Shown: piece by piece, positions 37,225 through 42,934 of the stretch | Position numbering within the stretch: position 1 is the first letter of the stretch | How the letters are laid out: each line of letters starts with the position of its first letter | NCBI GenBank assembly: GCA_020072645.1 | Contig: JAIQGK010000002.1 | Location: 62,001-126,000 of the forward strand | Source of the DNA: Terriglobia bacterium | GTDB lineage: Bacteria > Acidobacteriota > Terriglobia > Terriglobales > Acidobacteriaceae | Length of the DNA stretch: 64,000 nt | Reading direction: 5' to 3' | Notes under the pieces: generated by a model | What the model was told of the DNA's origin: nothing | The model's input: only the letters and a program-made list of their open reading frames with translations | The model's database searches: none | Translations under genes and position numbers: made by a program

Positions 37225-37380
37225 ATGAACGACGAAAGCAGAGTACTTATTCGGCGGGGCGCTCGTGAATTGGACCGGGAAGAGACCAAGCAAGTCAGCG
37301 GAGGTGTGAGGACCCTTACGGCATGCACATGGGACCCGGACTTCGGCGGTGACGGAGACTCTTCAATCGGTGAGTGCTAG
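37225..37380 (+). CDS. Graspetide-type precursor peptide 3
   Basis: 51 residues. The leader is 27 residues (ESRVLIRRGARELDREE, ending SGG). The core starts VRTLTACTWDPD and ends GDGDSSIGEC, giving three Thr, several acids and two Cys. It is preceded by the array hairpin (37178-37200) and AAAAGGAG, and followed by a terminator. Confidence 0.88.
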   Translation: MNDESRVLIRRGARELDREETKQVSGGVRTLTACTWDPDFGGDGDSSIGEC

Positions 37381-37390
37381 TTCATCAGGT

Positions 37391-37419
37391 GGGGCCGCCT
37401 TGGCGGCCCCGCCCCTTTT
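37391..37419 (+). terminator. Terminator between precursors 3 and 4
   Basis: An 8-bp stem GGGGCCGC/GCGGCCCC with a CTTG loop is followed by GCCCCTTTTC. It lies 10 bp after the stop of precursor 3. Confidence 0.65.
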
Positions 37420-37503
37420 CATCACACGAAGTCGTCATAGAAGGATCTTTTGCAAAGCTTGGGTCCGTTCATCAGACCCAAAATGACGAAAAAGGAGAAC
37501 AAC

Positions 37504-37656
37504 ATGAAAGAAGACAGAGTATTGATTCGACGGGGTGCTCGTGAGCTGACACCAACAGAAGCAGACCTGATCAACGGAGGCTTACGTACTCTTACGCTCT
37601 GCACGATCGGCGCCTCAGCACAAAAAGACGGAGATGTTTCCCTGGGTGAGTGCTAG
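37504..37656 (+). CDS. Graspetide-type precursor peptide 4
   Basis: 50 residues. The leader is 26 residues (EDRVLIRRGARELTPTEA, ending NGG). The core starts LRTLTLCTIG and ends KDGDVSLGEC. Two Cys. The array hairpin lies at 37459-37481, and AAAGGAG precedes the ATG by 8 bp. Confidence 0.88.
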   Translation: MKEDRVLIRRGARELTPTEADLINGGLRTLTLCTIGASAQKDGDVSLGEC

Positions 37657-37756
37657 TTTCAACGGGCCGCTCTTCCCCGGCGGCCCGGCAAGACTTTTGT
37701 GAAATGCTTGGGCTGTTCAATGATCCAAAACCAAGAAAAGAAAAGGAGCAAATGCA

Positions 37757-37906
37757 ATGAATGATCAAACCAGAGTGCTGATTCGTCAGGGATCGCGCGA
37801 GTTGAGTCAAGAGGAAGTCGAGCAGGTTGGCGGCGGTTTCAATACGCTTTCCATCACCTGGGGCCCCAATGGCAGGGATGGAGATGGTCTCCTGGGTGAG
37901 GCCTAG
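37757..37906 (+). CDS. Graspetide-type precursor peptide 5 (no cysteine)
   Basis: 49 residues. The leader has QTRVLIRQGSRELSQEE and ends GGG. The core FNTLSITWGP ... RDGDGLLGEA differs from all others: the Cys of T-x-C-T is deleted and the terminal Cys is Ala, so both cysteines are lost together. Thr/Ser and acids are kept. An imperfect 5' hairpin lies at 37708-37728. Confidence 0.86.
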   Translation: MNDQTRVLIRQGSRELSQEEVEQVGGGFNTLSITWGPNGRDGDGLLGEA

Positions 37907-38002
37907 CTTTTGCGCTTGTCGTCCTTGCGGCCTCGGCAAAGGTTTTTGTGAAGGCTTGGGCCGCTCGGATCGACCCCAAAATAAGAGAGGAAAGGAGGCA
38001 CT

Positions 38003-38161
38003 ATGAACGACCAAAATAGAGTGTTGATTCGCAAGGGCGCTCGCAACCTTACAGCGGAAGAAGTCGACCTTGTGAAGGGAGGCATAAATACCCTTACTGC
38101 CTGCACCGCTGATCCTGATTCACGCAGCGCGGACGGAGATGCTTCCATTGGTGAATGCTAG
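38003..38161 (+). CDS. Graspetide-type precursor peptide 6
   Basis: 52 residues. The leader has QNRVLIRKGARNLTAEE and ends KGG. The core starts INTLTACTADPD and ends ADGDASIGEC. Two Cys. An array hairpin lies at 37956-37979, and AAAGGAGG precedes the ATG. Confidence 0.88.
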   Translation: MNDQNRVLIRKGARNLTAEEVDLVKGGINTLTACTADPDSRSADGDASIGEC

Positions 38162-38259
38162 CTCTTGAATGCGGGCCGCCGCCCTCCAGCAGCCCGAGTG
38201 GTTTCTTTGAAAGGCTTTGGGCCGTTTGCTTAGGCCAAAGATGAAAGGAAGGAAAAAAC

Positions 38260-38433
38260 ATGGATGACCAGAACAGAGTATTGATTCGCAGGGGCGCTCG
38301 CTCATTGAGTGCGGAAGAAATCGAGCGCGTCGGCGCAGGAATAAGTACCACAACCCTGTGCACCATTCCCAGCACGACTTGCCCTAACAAGGACGGAGAC
38401 GCCTCCATCGGCGAATGCGGGCATGGTTGTTGA
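38260..38433 (+). CDS. Graspetide-type precursor peptide 7 (four cysteines)
   Basis: 57 residues. The leader has QNRVLIRRGARSLSAEE and ends GAG. The 30-residue core ISTTTLCTIP ... KDGDASIGECGHGC has an extra TTC segment and a C-terminal GHGC, so four Cys in total. The 5' hairpin at 38215-38240 has a distinct stem (CTTTGG/CCAAAG), consistent with compensatory change. Confidence 0.87.
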   Translation: MDDQNRVLIRRGARSLSAEEIERVGAGISTTTLCTIPSTTCPNKDGDASIGECGHGC

Positions 38434-38537
38434 ACAAGAGTGGCGCGTTCATAGCGCCACCGGCTTAAGCCCGGGACTTCATTCCGGCGGAATTAATGGT
38501 TTTAGAAAGTCTTGTACCGCAAGTAAGGAGTAAATGT

Positions 38538-38696
38538 ATGGACCAGGAAAATCGCGTACTCTGCCGCAATGGCGCTCGTGAGTTGACCGAGCAAGAAACC
38601 GGCCTCATTAATGGAGGCCTGCGTACCCTTACACCATGCACCATCGGGCCCGGCCCACACCACCGGGACGGAGATGCTTCCATAGGTGAATGCTAG
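38538..38696 (+). CDS. Graspetide-type precursor peptide 8
   Basis: 52 residues. The leader has ENRVLCRNGARELTEQE (with a leader Cys) and ends NGG. The core starts LRTLTPCTIGPGP and ends RDGDASIGEC. Two core Cys. The usual hairpin is missing upstream; the ribosome-binding site is TAAGGAG. A terminator follows. Confidence 0.87.
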   Translation: MDQENRVLCRNGARELTEQETGLINGGLRTLTPCTIGPGPHHRDGDASIGEC

Positions 38697-38706
38697 CTGG
38701 AAGCGG

Positions 38707-38730
38707 GGTCGCCCAATTGGCGACCTTTTT
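38707..38730 (+). terminator. Terminator between precursors 8 and 9
   Basis: A perfect 7-bp stem GGTCGCC/GGCGACC with a CAATT loop is followed by five T, 10 bp after the precursor 8 stop. Confidence 0.8.
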
Positions 38731-38813
38731 CATCCGCCAGCCAGCTGACCGGAAATTTCTCTTGAAAGAGCTTTGAGTCCGCTCAACGGACCCAATTGAT
38801 GAAAGGAGAAAAA

Positions 38814-38969
38814 ATGAATAACCAGAACAGAGTATTGATTCGCAGGGGTGCTCGCGAATTAACACCGTCAGAATCTGAAATCGTCAACGGAGGATTTGCC
38901 ACTTTCTCCCTCTGCACCAGCTCTCCTTCCCCGGATGGAGACCAACACGTTGGCGAGTTCGGTTGTTAA
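38814..38969 (+). CDS. Graspetide-type precursor peptide 9
   Basis: 51 residues. The leader has QNRVLIRRGARELTPSE and ends NGG. The core FATFSLCTSS ... PDGDQHVGEFGC carries Thr/Ser in place of the T-L-T-x-C-T spacing and ends FGC in place of GEC. Two Cys. The hairpin lies at 38773-38795. Confidence 0.87.
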   Translation: MNNQNRVLIRRGARELTPSESEIVNGGFATFSLCTSSPSPDGDQHVGEFGC

Positions 38970-38971
38970 AC

Positions 38972-39009
38972 GCGTTCGGCTGCGCATGAGCGCGGCCGAA
39001 CGCTCTTTT
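38972..39009 (+). terminator. Strong terminator between precursors 9 and 10
   Basis: A continuous 14-bp stem (38972-38985 with 38990-39003, one T-G wobble) with an ATGA loop is followed by TCTTTT. It starts 2 bp after the precursor 9 stop. Confidence 0.85.
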
Positions 39010-39059
39010 GCAAAGCCTGGGACAGCGATGGACCCAAAATTACGAAAGGAGATAAAAAC

Positions 39060-39233
39060 ATGAATGACCTGAACCGAGTATTGCTTCGCCGAGGCGCTCG
39101 CGCATTGAGTGAGCAGGAAGTCGAACACGTGGGTGGAGGAATACGTACCGCAACCCTTTGCACCGTCTCTACGGCGGCTAACGCCAGCGCGGACGGAGAT
39201 ACTTTCAACAGCGAGTGCGGCGCCGACGTATAG
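39060..39233 (+). CDS. Graspetide-type precursor peptide 10
   Basis: 57 residues. The leader has LNRVLLRRGARALSEQE and ends GGG. The core starts IRTATLCTVST and ends ADGDTFNSECGADV, with a short tail after the second Cys. Two Cys. A weaker hairpin lies at 39018-39036, and GAAAGGAG precedes the ATG. Confidence 0.88.
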   Translation: MNDLNRVLLRRGARALSEQEVEHVGGGIRTATLCTVSTAANASADGDTFNSECGADV

Positions 39234-39308
39234 CATTCCCGCTGAGAAAACTTCTTTTAAAGAGCTTGGGCCCCTCCAACGGACCCAAAAAGATGAAAGG
39301 AGAAAAAC

Positions 39309-39479
39309 ATGACTGACCAAAACAGAGTGTTAGCTCGCAAGGGCGCTCGTGATTTGAATGAGCAGGAAGTCGCGATGGTATCCGGTGGGCTGAGGACGTT
39401 GACCGCATGCACCCTGGCGGCAGCCGGCACTCTCGACGGAGATACCTTCCACAGCGAATGCGGCAGCCCCGATCTATAG
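39309..39479 (+). CDS. Graspetide-type precursor peptide 11
   Basis: 56 residues. The leader has QNRVLARKGARDLNEQE and ends SGG. The core starts LRTLTACTLAAAG and ends LDGDTFHSECGSPDL. Two Cys. The hairpin lies at 39266-39288. It shares the LNEQEV leader and TLTACTL core words with precursor 13, so the two are close relatives. Confidence 0.88.
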   Translation: MTDQNRVLARKGARDLNEQEVAMVSGGLRTLTACTLAAAGTLDGDTFHSECGSPDL

Positions 39480-39553
39480 CCGTTTCCGCGGTGAAGACTT
39501 CTCTTGAAAAGTCGGGTCCATTTAACGGACCCAATGACGAAAGGAGAAAAAGC

Positions 39554-39706
39554 ATGAATGACCAGAACAGAGTATTAGTGCGCAGGGGCGCCCGTGACCT
39601 GACCGAAAAAGAAGTCGAGCAGGTCTGCGGCGGTCTCCGGACGGCAACCAAATGCAGTGTAACCGCGGCCGGCGCAATTGACGGAGATCTCCACGAATGC
39701 AGTTGA
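39554..39706 (+). CDS. Graspetide-type precursor peptide 12
   Basis: 50 residues. The leader has QNRVLVRRGARDLTEKE and ends CGG. The core starts LRTATKCSVTAAG and ends IDGDLHECS. Two core Cys. The hairpin at 39512-39534 is a perfect GGGTCC/GGACCC stem. Confidence 0.88.
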   Translation: MNDQNRVLVRRGARDLTEKEVEQVCGGLRTATKCSVTAAGAIDGDLHECS

Positions 39707-39803
39707 CCCGGTTCCAGGCGGCATCCTTGCATGACGCCGCCGAACAAACTCTCTTGAAGAGCTTGGGCCCGCTCAACGGACCCAGATGTCGAAAGGAGAA
39801 AAC

Positions 39804-39950
39804 ATGAATAACCAGAACAGAGTATTGGTTCGCCAGGGCGCTCGTGACCTGAATGAGCAGGAAGTCGAGCAGGTAAGCGGCGGTTTCAGGACGTTGACCG
39901 CATGCACCCTGGTTGCGGTTGGCGTATTCGATGGCGAATGCTCCAATTAA
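39804..39950 (+). CDS. Graspetide-type precursor peptide 13 (shortest)
   Basis: 48 residues. The leader has QNRVLVRQGARDLNEQE and ends SGG. The core is only 21 residues, FRTLTACTLVAV then GVFDGECSN: D-G-D...G-E-C is contracted to D-G-E-C. Two Cys. The hairpin lies at 39764-39784. It is followed by a TTCG-loop terminator. Confidence 0.88.
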   Translation: MNNQNRVLVRQGARDLNEQEVEQVSGGFRTLTACTLVAVGVFDGECSN

Positions 39951-39955
39951 ACGGT

Positions 39956-39977
39956 GGCGTCTTCGGGCGCCCCTTTT
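39956..39977 (+). terminator. Terminator between precursors 13 and 14
   Basis: A 6-bp stem GGCGTC/GGCGCC with a TTCG tetraloop is followed by CCTTTT, 5 bp after the precursor 13 stop. Confidence 0.65.
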
Positions 39978-40023
39978 AACCAGCATCCAGTGCAATCGCT
40001 TAGCAATCATCAAGGAGGAACTT

Positions 40024-40197
40024 ATGGATCAGGACAATCGCGTACTCACCCGCAGGGGTGCTCGCGAACTTAGTGAGCAGGAAGTGGAAACCGTCACCGG
40101 GGCTTTCAAAGTCCGCCGCACGCTCACACCCTGCTTTGTGGACAGCAAACAACAATTCCTTAATGGAGATCAGACCATTGGTGAATGTGGTCCTTGA
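40024..40197 (+). CDS. Graspetide-type precursor peptide 14
   Basis: 57 residues. The leader has DNRVLTRRGARELSEQE and ends TGA. The core has an inserted FKVR before RTLTPCF, a long middle, and NGDQTIGECGP at the end. Two Cys. It has a stronger ribosome-binding site (AAGGAGG) and no array hairpin. A GC-rich hairpin without a T-run (40207-40229) separates it from the ATP-grasp gene. Confidence 0.85.
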   Translation: MDQDNRVLTRRGARELSEQEVETVTGAFKVRRTLTPCFVDSKQQFLNGDQTIGECGP

Positions 40198-40268
40198 TCG
40201 ATCCCAGGCGGCGTCCTTGTGGCGCCGCCCGGCTATAACACGCAAACTTCTGAAACGGAGGCAACGCA

Positions 40269-41363
40269 ATGAAGCTCATAGTTTTAGCGCCAGCGGACGA
40301 CAACCACACAGCCCCTATCAAGTGGGCGATGGAAAAGGCGGGCCAAAAGGTAGTGTGCTGGGCAGGTCTCTCATGGACTGATGAAGGTCAGTCTTCCCTC
40401 CTGATGAACGACGATGACACGCTCATCCTGGGAGGACACTCAGTTGACGCTGGTGACGTGATATGGATTCGTCGTCCGGAGGTTCCGGTCCACAACCCCA
40501 AGGTTTCTGAAGCAGACAAGAAATTTGCCGCGCTCGAATACCGCTGCTTCTACCATTCCATTGCTTATTTCTTTGAAACCATGCCGGTGTGGTGCATCAA
40601 CAAATATTCCGCGGCCCGCGTAATGATCCAGAAAGCCGTGCAGATGCAACTGGCCCGCAAGTGCGGACTCAAGACACCGGCGACTCTGATGTCCAATCAT
40701 CCTGCAGCTGTCAGAGAGTTTTTTGCCCGCGAAAATGCCCGCACCATCTGCAAAGGCTTTACCCCCCACGTATGGCAGAAGGAAGGCCATATGTCTGTCG
40801 CCATCACGGAAACCTTTGAGCTGACTGCCGACCAGTTGCCGAGCGATGAAGTTCTGACCTATGCGCCCGCCATCTACCAGGAACGCGTACCCAAGGAATA
40901 TGACATCCGCATGGTGCTGATGGGCAATCACATTTATTCCTACGCGCTCAGGAACAAGAAGCAGGCGCTGGACTGGCGGCAGGACGCAGGGTTAGGCCAC
41001 GTGACAGCCGAACTGGTTCCCACACCGCCTGACGTCGAAAGAGGCGTCCTGGAGTTCGCGCGCCGGTCCGGGGTGTGTTTTGGCTCGCTCGACTTCGGCG
41101 TTGACGCACAGGGCACGTGGTGGTTCCTGGAAATCAATGAAGAGGGCCAGTTCCTTTGGATCGATCAGTTCAATCGTGAAGCCAGGTTGCTGGAAAAGTT
41201 TTGCGCCTTCGTGACTGCGCCCGAGGGTTCAACCCTGCCTCTGGAAGCCCGTCAGGACCTCTTCCCTTCTCTGCAGGAATACGAAGAGTTGCTCAAGAAC
41301 GAGCAGGTTGCGCCTATAGGTCGGCCTCGTCAGGAAGACCCATTCCTCTCTATGGAGGCATAG
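40269..41363 (+). CDS. RimK/MvdD-type ATP-grasp peptide maturase (graspetide synthetase)
   Basis: A 364-residue ATP-grasp ligase directly after the precursor array, with GAAACGGAGG upstream. It resembles ribosomal-peptide ATP-grasp enzymes of the MvdC/MvdD type. These activate Asp/Glu side chains as acyl-phosphates and join them to Thr/Ser hydroxyls or Lys amines of a precursor. Features: VIWIRRPEVPVHNP in the N-terminal domain, NKYSAARVMIQKAVQMQLA at the start of the grasp, YQERVPKEYDIRMVLMGNH in the middle, and GSLDFGVDAQGTWWFLEIN-E-E-G-Q-F-L-W with the Mg-binding Glu/Asn pair. It is the only visible modifying enzyme, so it probably serves all 14 precursors. Confidence 0.87.
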   Translation: MKLIVLAPADDNHTAPIKWAMEKAGQKVVCWAGLSWTDEGQSSLLMNDDDTLILGGHSVDAGDVIWIRRPEVPVHNPKVSEADKKFAALEYRCFYHSIAYFFETMPVWCINKYSAARVMIQKAVQMQLARKCGLKTPATLMSNHPAAVREFFARENARTICKGFTPHVWQKEGHMSVAITETFELTADQLPSDEVLTYAPAIYQERVPKEYDIRMVLMGNHIYSYALRNKKQALDWRQDAGLGHVTAELVPTPPDVERGVLEFARRSGVCFGSLDFGVDAQGTWWFLEINEEGQFLWIDQFNREARLLEKFCAFVTAPEGSTLPLEARQDLFPSLQEYEELLKNEQVAPIGRPRQEDPFLSMEA

Positions 41364-41414
41364 AAGGCCAGGAATCTTTGCGATCTTCATTGCCTATGGA
41401 GTACAACAGATGCG

Positions 41415-42308
41415 ATGAAGATCGCGAAGAAAGCCCTCAAACTGGCGGATGCATTCAAGGTCAGACACGCGGGATCTTTTCGTCTCAAGGATTTCGACCC
41501 CGCCGATATCCGTGGCATCGATTCCAAAGAAAAAGCCGATGAGCTTTTGCAGCAAAGCGTGGCCGTGCTGCAGGACCTTCAGGAAAAACTCTACGCCCAG
41601 GACCAGTGGGCCGTCCTGCTGATCTTCCAGGCCATGGATGCCGCGGGCAAAGACAGCCTGATCAAGCACGTAATGTCTGGCGTAAACCCGCAGGCTTGTG
41701 AGGTATCGAGCTTTAAACAGCCCTCAGCCGAAGAACTGGACCATGATTTTCTCTGGCGGACGACGCGCCGGCTGCCGGAGCGCGGAAAAATTGGCATCTT
41801 CAACCGCTCATATTATGAAGAAGTCCTCGTCGTTCGGGTGCATCAGGAATATCTGCAAAAACAGCATCTTCCGCCGGAACTTGTAACAAAAAAGATATGG
41901 AAAGAGCGCTTCAAAGATATTCGCAACTTTGAGGAATACCTTACGCGCAACGGCGTCATCATCCGGAAATTCTTTCTCCATGTTTCCAAAGAGGAACAGA
42001 AGCGGCGATTTCTTGCCCGGCTGGACGAGCCGGAAAAGAACTGGAAATTTTCAGAAGGCGATGTCCATGAGCGCAAATACTGGGAAGACTACATGAACGC
42101 CTATGAAGACATGATCCGCCACACTTCTACTCCAGATGCGCCTTGGTACGTGGTGCCCGCCGATCACAAATGGTTTACCCATATCGCGGTAAGCTCGGCC
42201 ATCATCCAGACGCTGGAAGACATGGATCTCCAGTTGCCCAAGGTCGATAAAGTACGCCGCAAGCAGCTGGACGCAGCAAGGCAGGCGTTGCAGAAGTCGC
42301 GTGACTAA
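41415..42308 (+). CDS. Polyphosphate kinase 2 family protein
   Basis: A 297-residue PPK2-type polyphosphate:nucleotide phosphotransferase, cytoplasmic. The Walker A-like loop is FQAMDAAGKDSLIKH (about residue 75). It is followed by GVNPQACEVSSFKQPS, the lid region with WRTTRRLPERGKIGIFNRSYYEEVL, and a C-terminal WYVVPADHKWF. The family makes ATP or GTP from ADP or GDP (or AMP) with polyphosphate. It lies 51 bp behind the ATP-grasp gene on the same strand. It may be co-transcribed with the peptide pathway, whose maturase consumes ATP, but this link is speculative. Confidence 0.9.
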   Translation: MKIAKKALKLADAFKVRHAGSFRLKDFDPADIRGIDSKEKADELLQQSVAVLQDLQEKLYAQDQWAVLLIFQAMDAAGKDSLIKHVMSGVNPQACEVSSFKQPSAEELDHDFLWRTTRRLPERGKIGIFNRSYYEEVLVVRVHQEYLQKQHLPPELVTKKIWKERFKDIRNFEEYLTRNGVIIRKFFLHVSKEEQKRRFLARLDEPEKNWKFSEGDVHERKYWEDYMNAYEDMIRHTSTPDAPWYVVPADHKWFTHIAVSSAIIQTLEDMDLQLPKVDKVRRKQLDAARQALQKSRD

Positions 42309-42316
42309 CCTGACCC

Positions 42317-42898
42317 TTACTTGGACTGGTACTTAAGCTTGTCTGAAAGCGGCGAAGCCAGCCATTGCTCCAGGCTCTGCGCCTTGCGGTCGCGTTCGGA
42401 CGTTTCCGCGCTGGCAACATCAATGGGCCACTGAATGCCAATCTGCGGATCAGCAAAATGAATTCCGCTCTCGGCGTTCTGGTTGTAAACGCCCGTCGTC
42501 TTGTATTGGACTTCACAATCGTCGGTGAGCGAACAGAATCCGCGGGCAAAGTTATAAGGCGCCCAAACCTGTTTCTTGTTTTCTTCTGAGACCTCGATCC
42601 CAAACCATTTTCCCAGAGTCGGCGACCCTTTGCGGATATCCACGGCCACCAGGAACGCCGCGCCGCGCGTCACGCGCATCAGTTTGCCCATCGGCGGGTC
42701 CCACTGGAAGTGCAAGCCGCGCAAAACACCTTTTTTTGACTTGGAATGGTTGTCCTGGACAAAGTTTGTGGGGAGCCCTAACTCCTTAAACTGGTCAGCG
42801 CGGTAGGTTTCCATAAAGAAGCCGCGCGAATCCCCGCGCACCTCCGGCTGCACGACAATCACTTCATTCAGATGGACTGACTCAATCTTAAAGCTCAT
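42317..42898 (-). CDS. rfbC: dTDP-4-dehydrorhamnose 3,5-epimerase
   Basis: A 193-residue cupin-fold epimerase of dTDP-L-rhamnose synthesis. It starts at 42898 (MSFKIESVHLNEVIVVQP); the in-frame ATG seven codons upstream lacks similarity. Hallmarks: GDSRGFFMETYRADQF, FVQDNHSKSKKGVLRGLHFQ with the catalytic His, VAVDIRKGSPTLGKWFG, PYNFARGFCSLTDDCEVQYK, and a C-terminal DPQIGIQWP. The rest of the rml pathway is not in the window. It is convergent with the PPK2 gene and downstream of the symporter on the same strand. Confidence 0.93.
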   Translation of the reverse strand: MSFKIESVHLNEVIVVQPEVRGDSRGFFMETYRADQFKELGLPTNFVQDNHSKSKKGVLRGLHFQWDPPMGKLMRVTRGAAFLVAVDIRKGSPTLGKWFGIEVSEENKKQVWAPYNFARGFCSLTDDCEVQYKTTGVYNQNAESGIHFADPQIGIQWPIDVASAETSERDRKAQSLEQWLASPLSDKLKYQSK

Positions 42899-42934
42899 TC
42901 GGCGTTCGCTCCCTCGCAAGTTTGGATTCGTGCG

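Larger units (their letters stand above)
37178..39784 (+). repeat. Repeated 5' hairpin units of the precursor array
   Basis: Ten of the 14 precursor genes (3-7 and 9-13) are preceded by a related hairpin, TTGGG(C/T)CCG, a 5-nt loop, then CGGACCCAA, located 20-30 bp before the ATG. Copies: 37178-37200, 37459-37481, 37708-37728, 37956-37979, 38215-38240, 38773-38795, 39018-39036, 39266-39288, 39512-39534, 39764-39784. Each is followed by a GA(C/T)GAAAGGAG-like ribosome-binding site. A small palindrome of the type CTYTTGAAAG usually precedes the hairpin. Stem changes in copies 7 and 12 are paired. The unit (hairpin, RBS, gene) was evidently duplicated as a cassette; a processing, stability or translation-control role is inferred. 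Confidence 0.8.

Noticed and set aside
37178-39784. CRISPR array, because of regularly spaced similar hairpin sequences about 280 bp apart
   Set aside because: The repeats are imperfect, the spacing is far too long, and each spacer is a conserved coding gene with a ribosome-binding site.
33902-41363. Lantibiotic, sactipeptide or class II bacteriocin locus
   Set aside because: There is no lanthionine synthetase, radical SAM enzyme or immunity gene. The only modifying enzyme is ATP-grasp, and the cores pair Thr with Asp/Glu.
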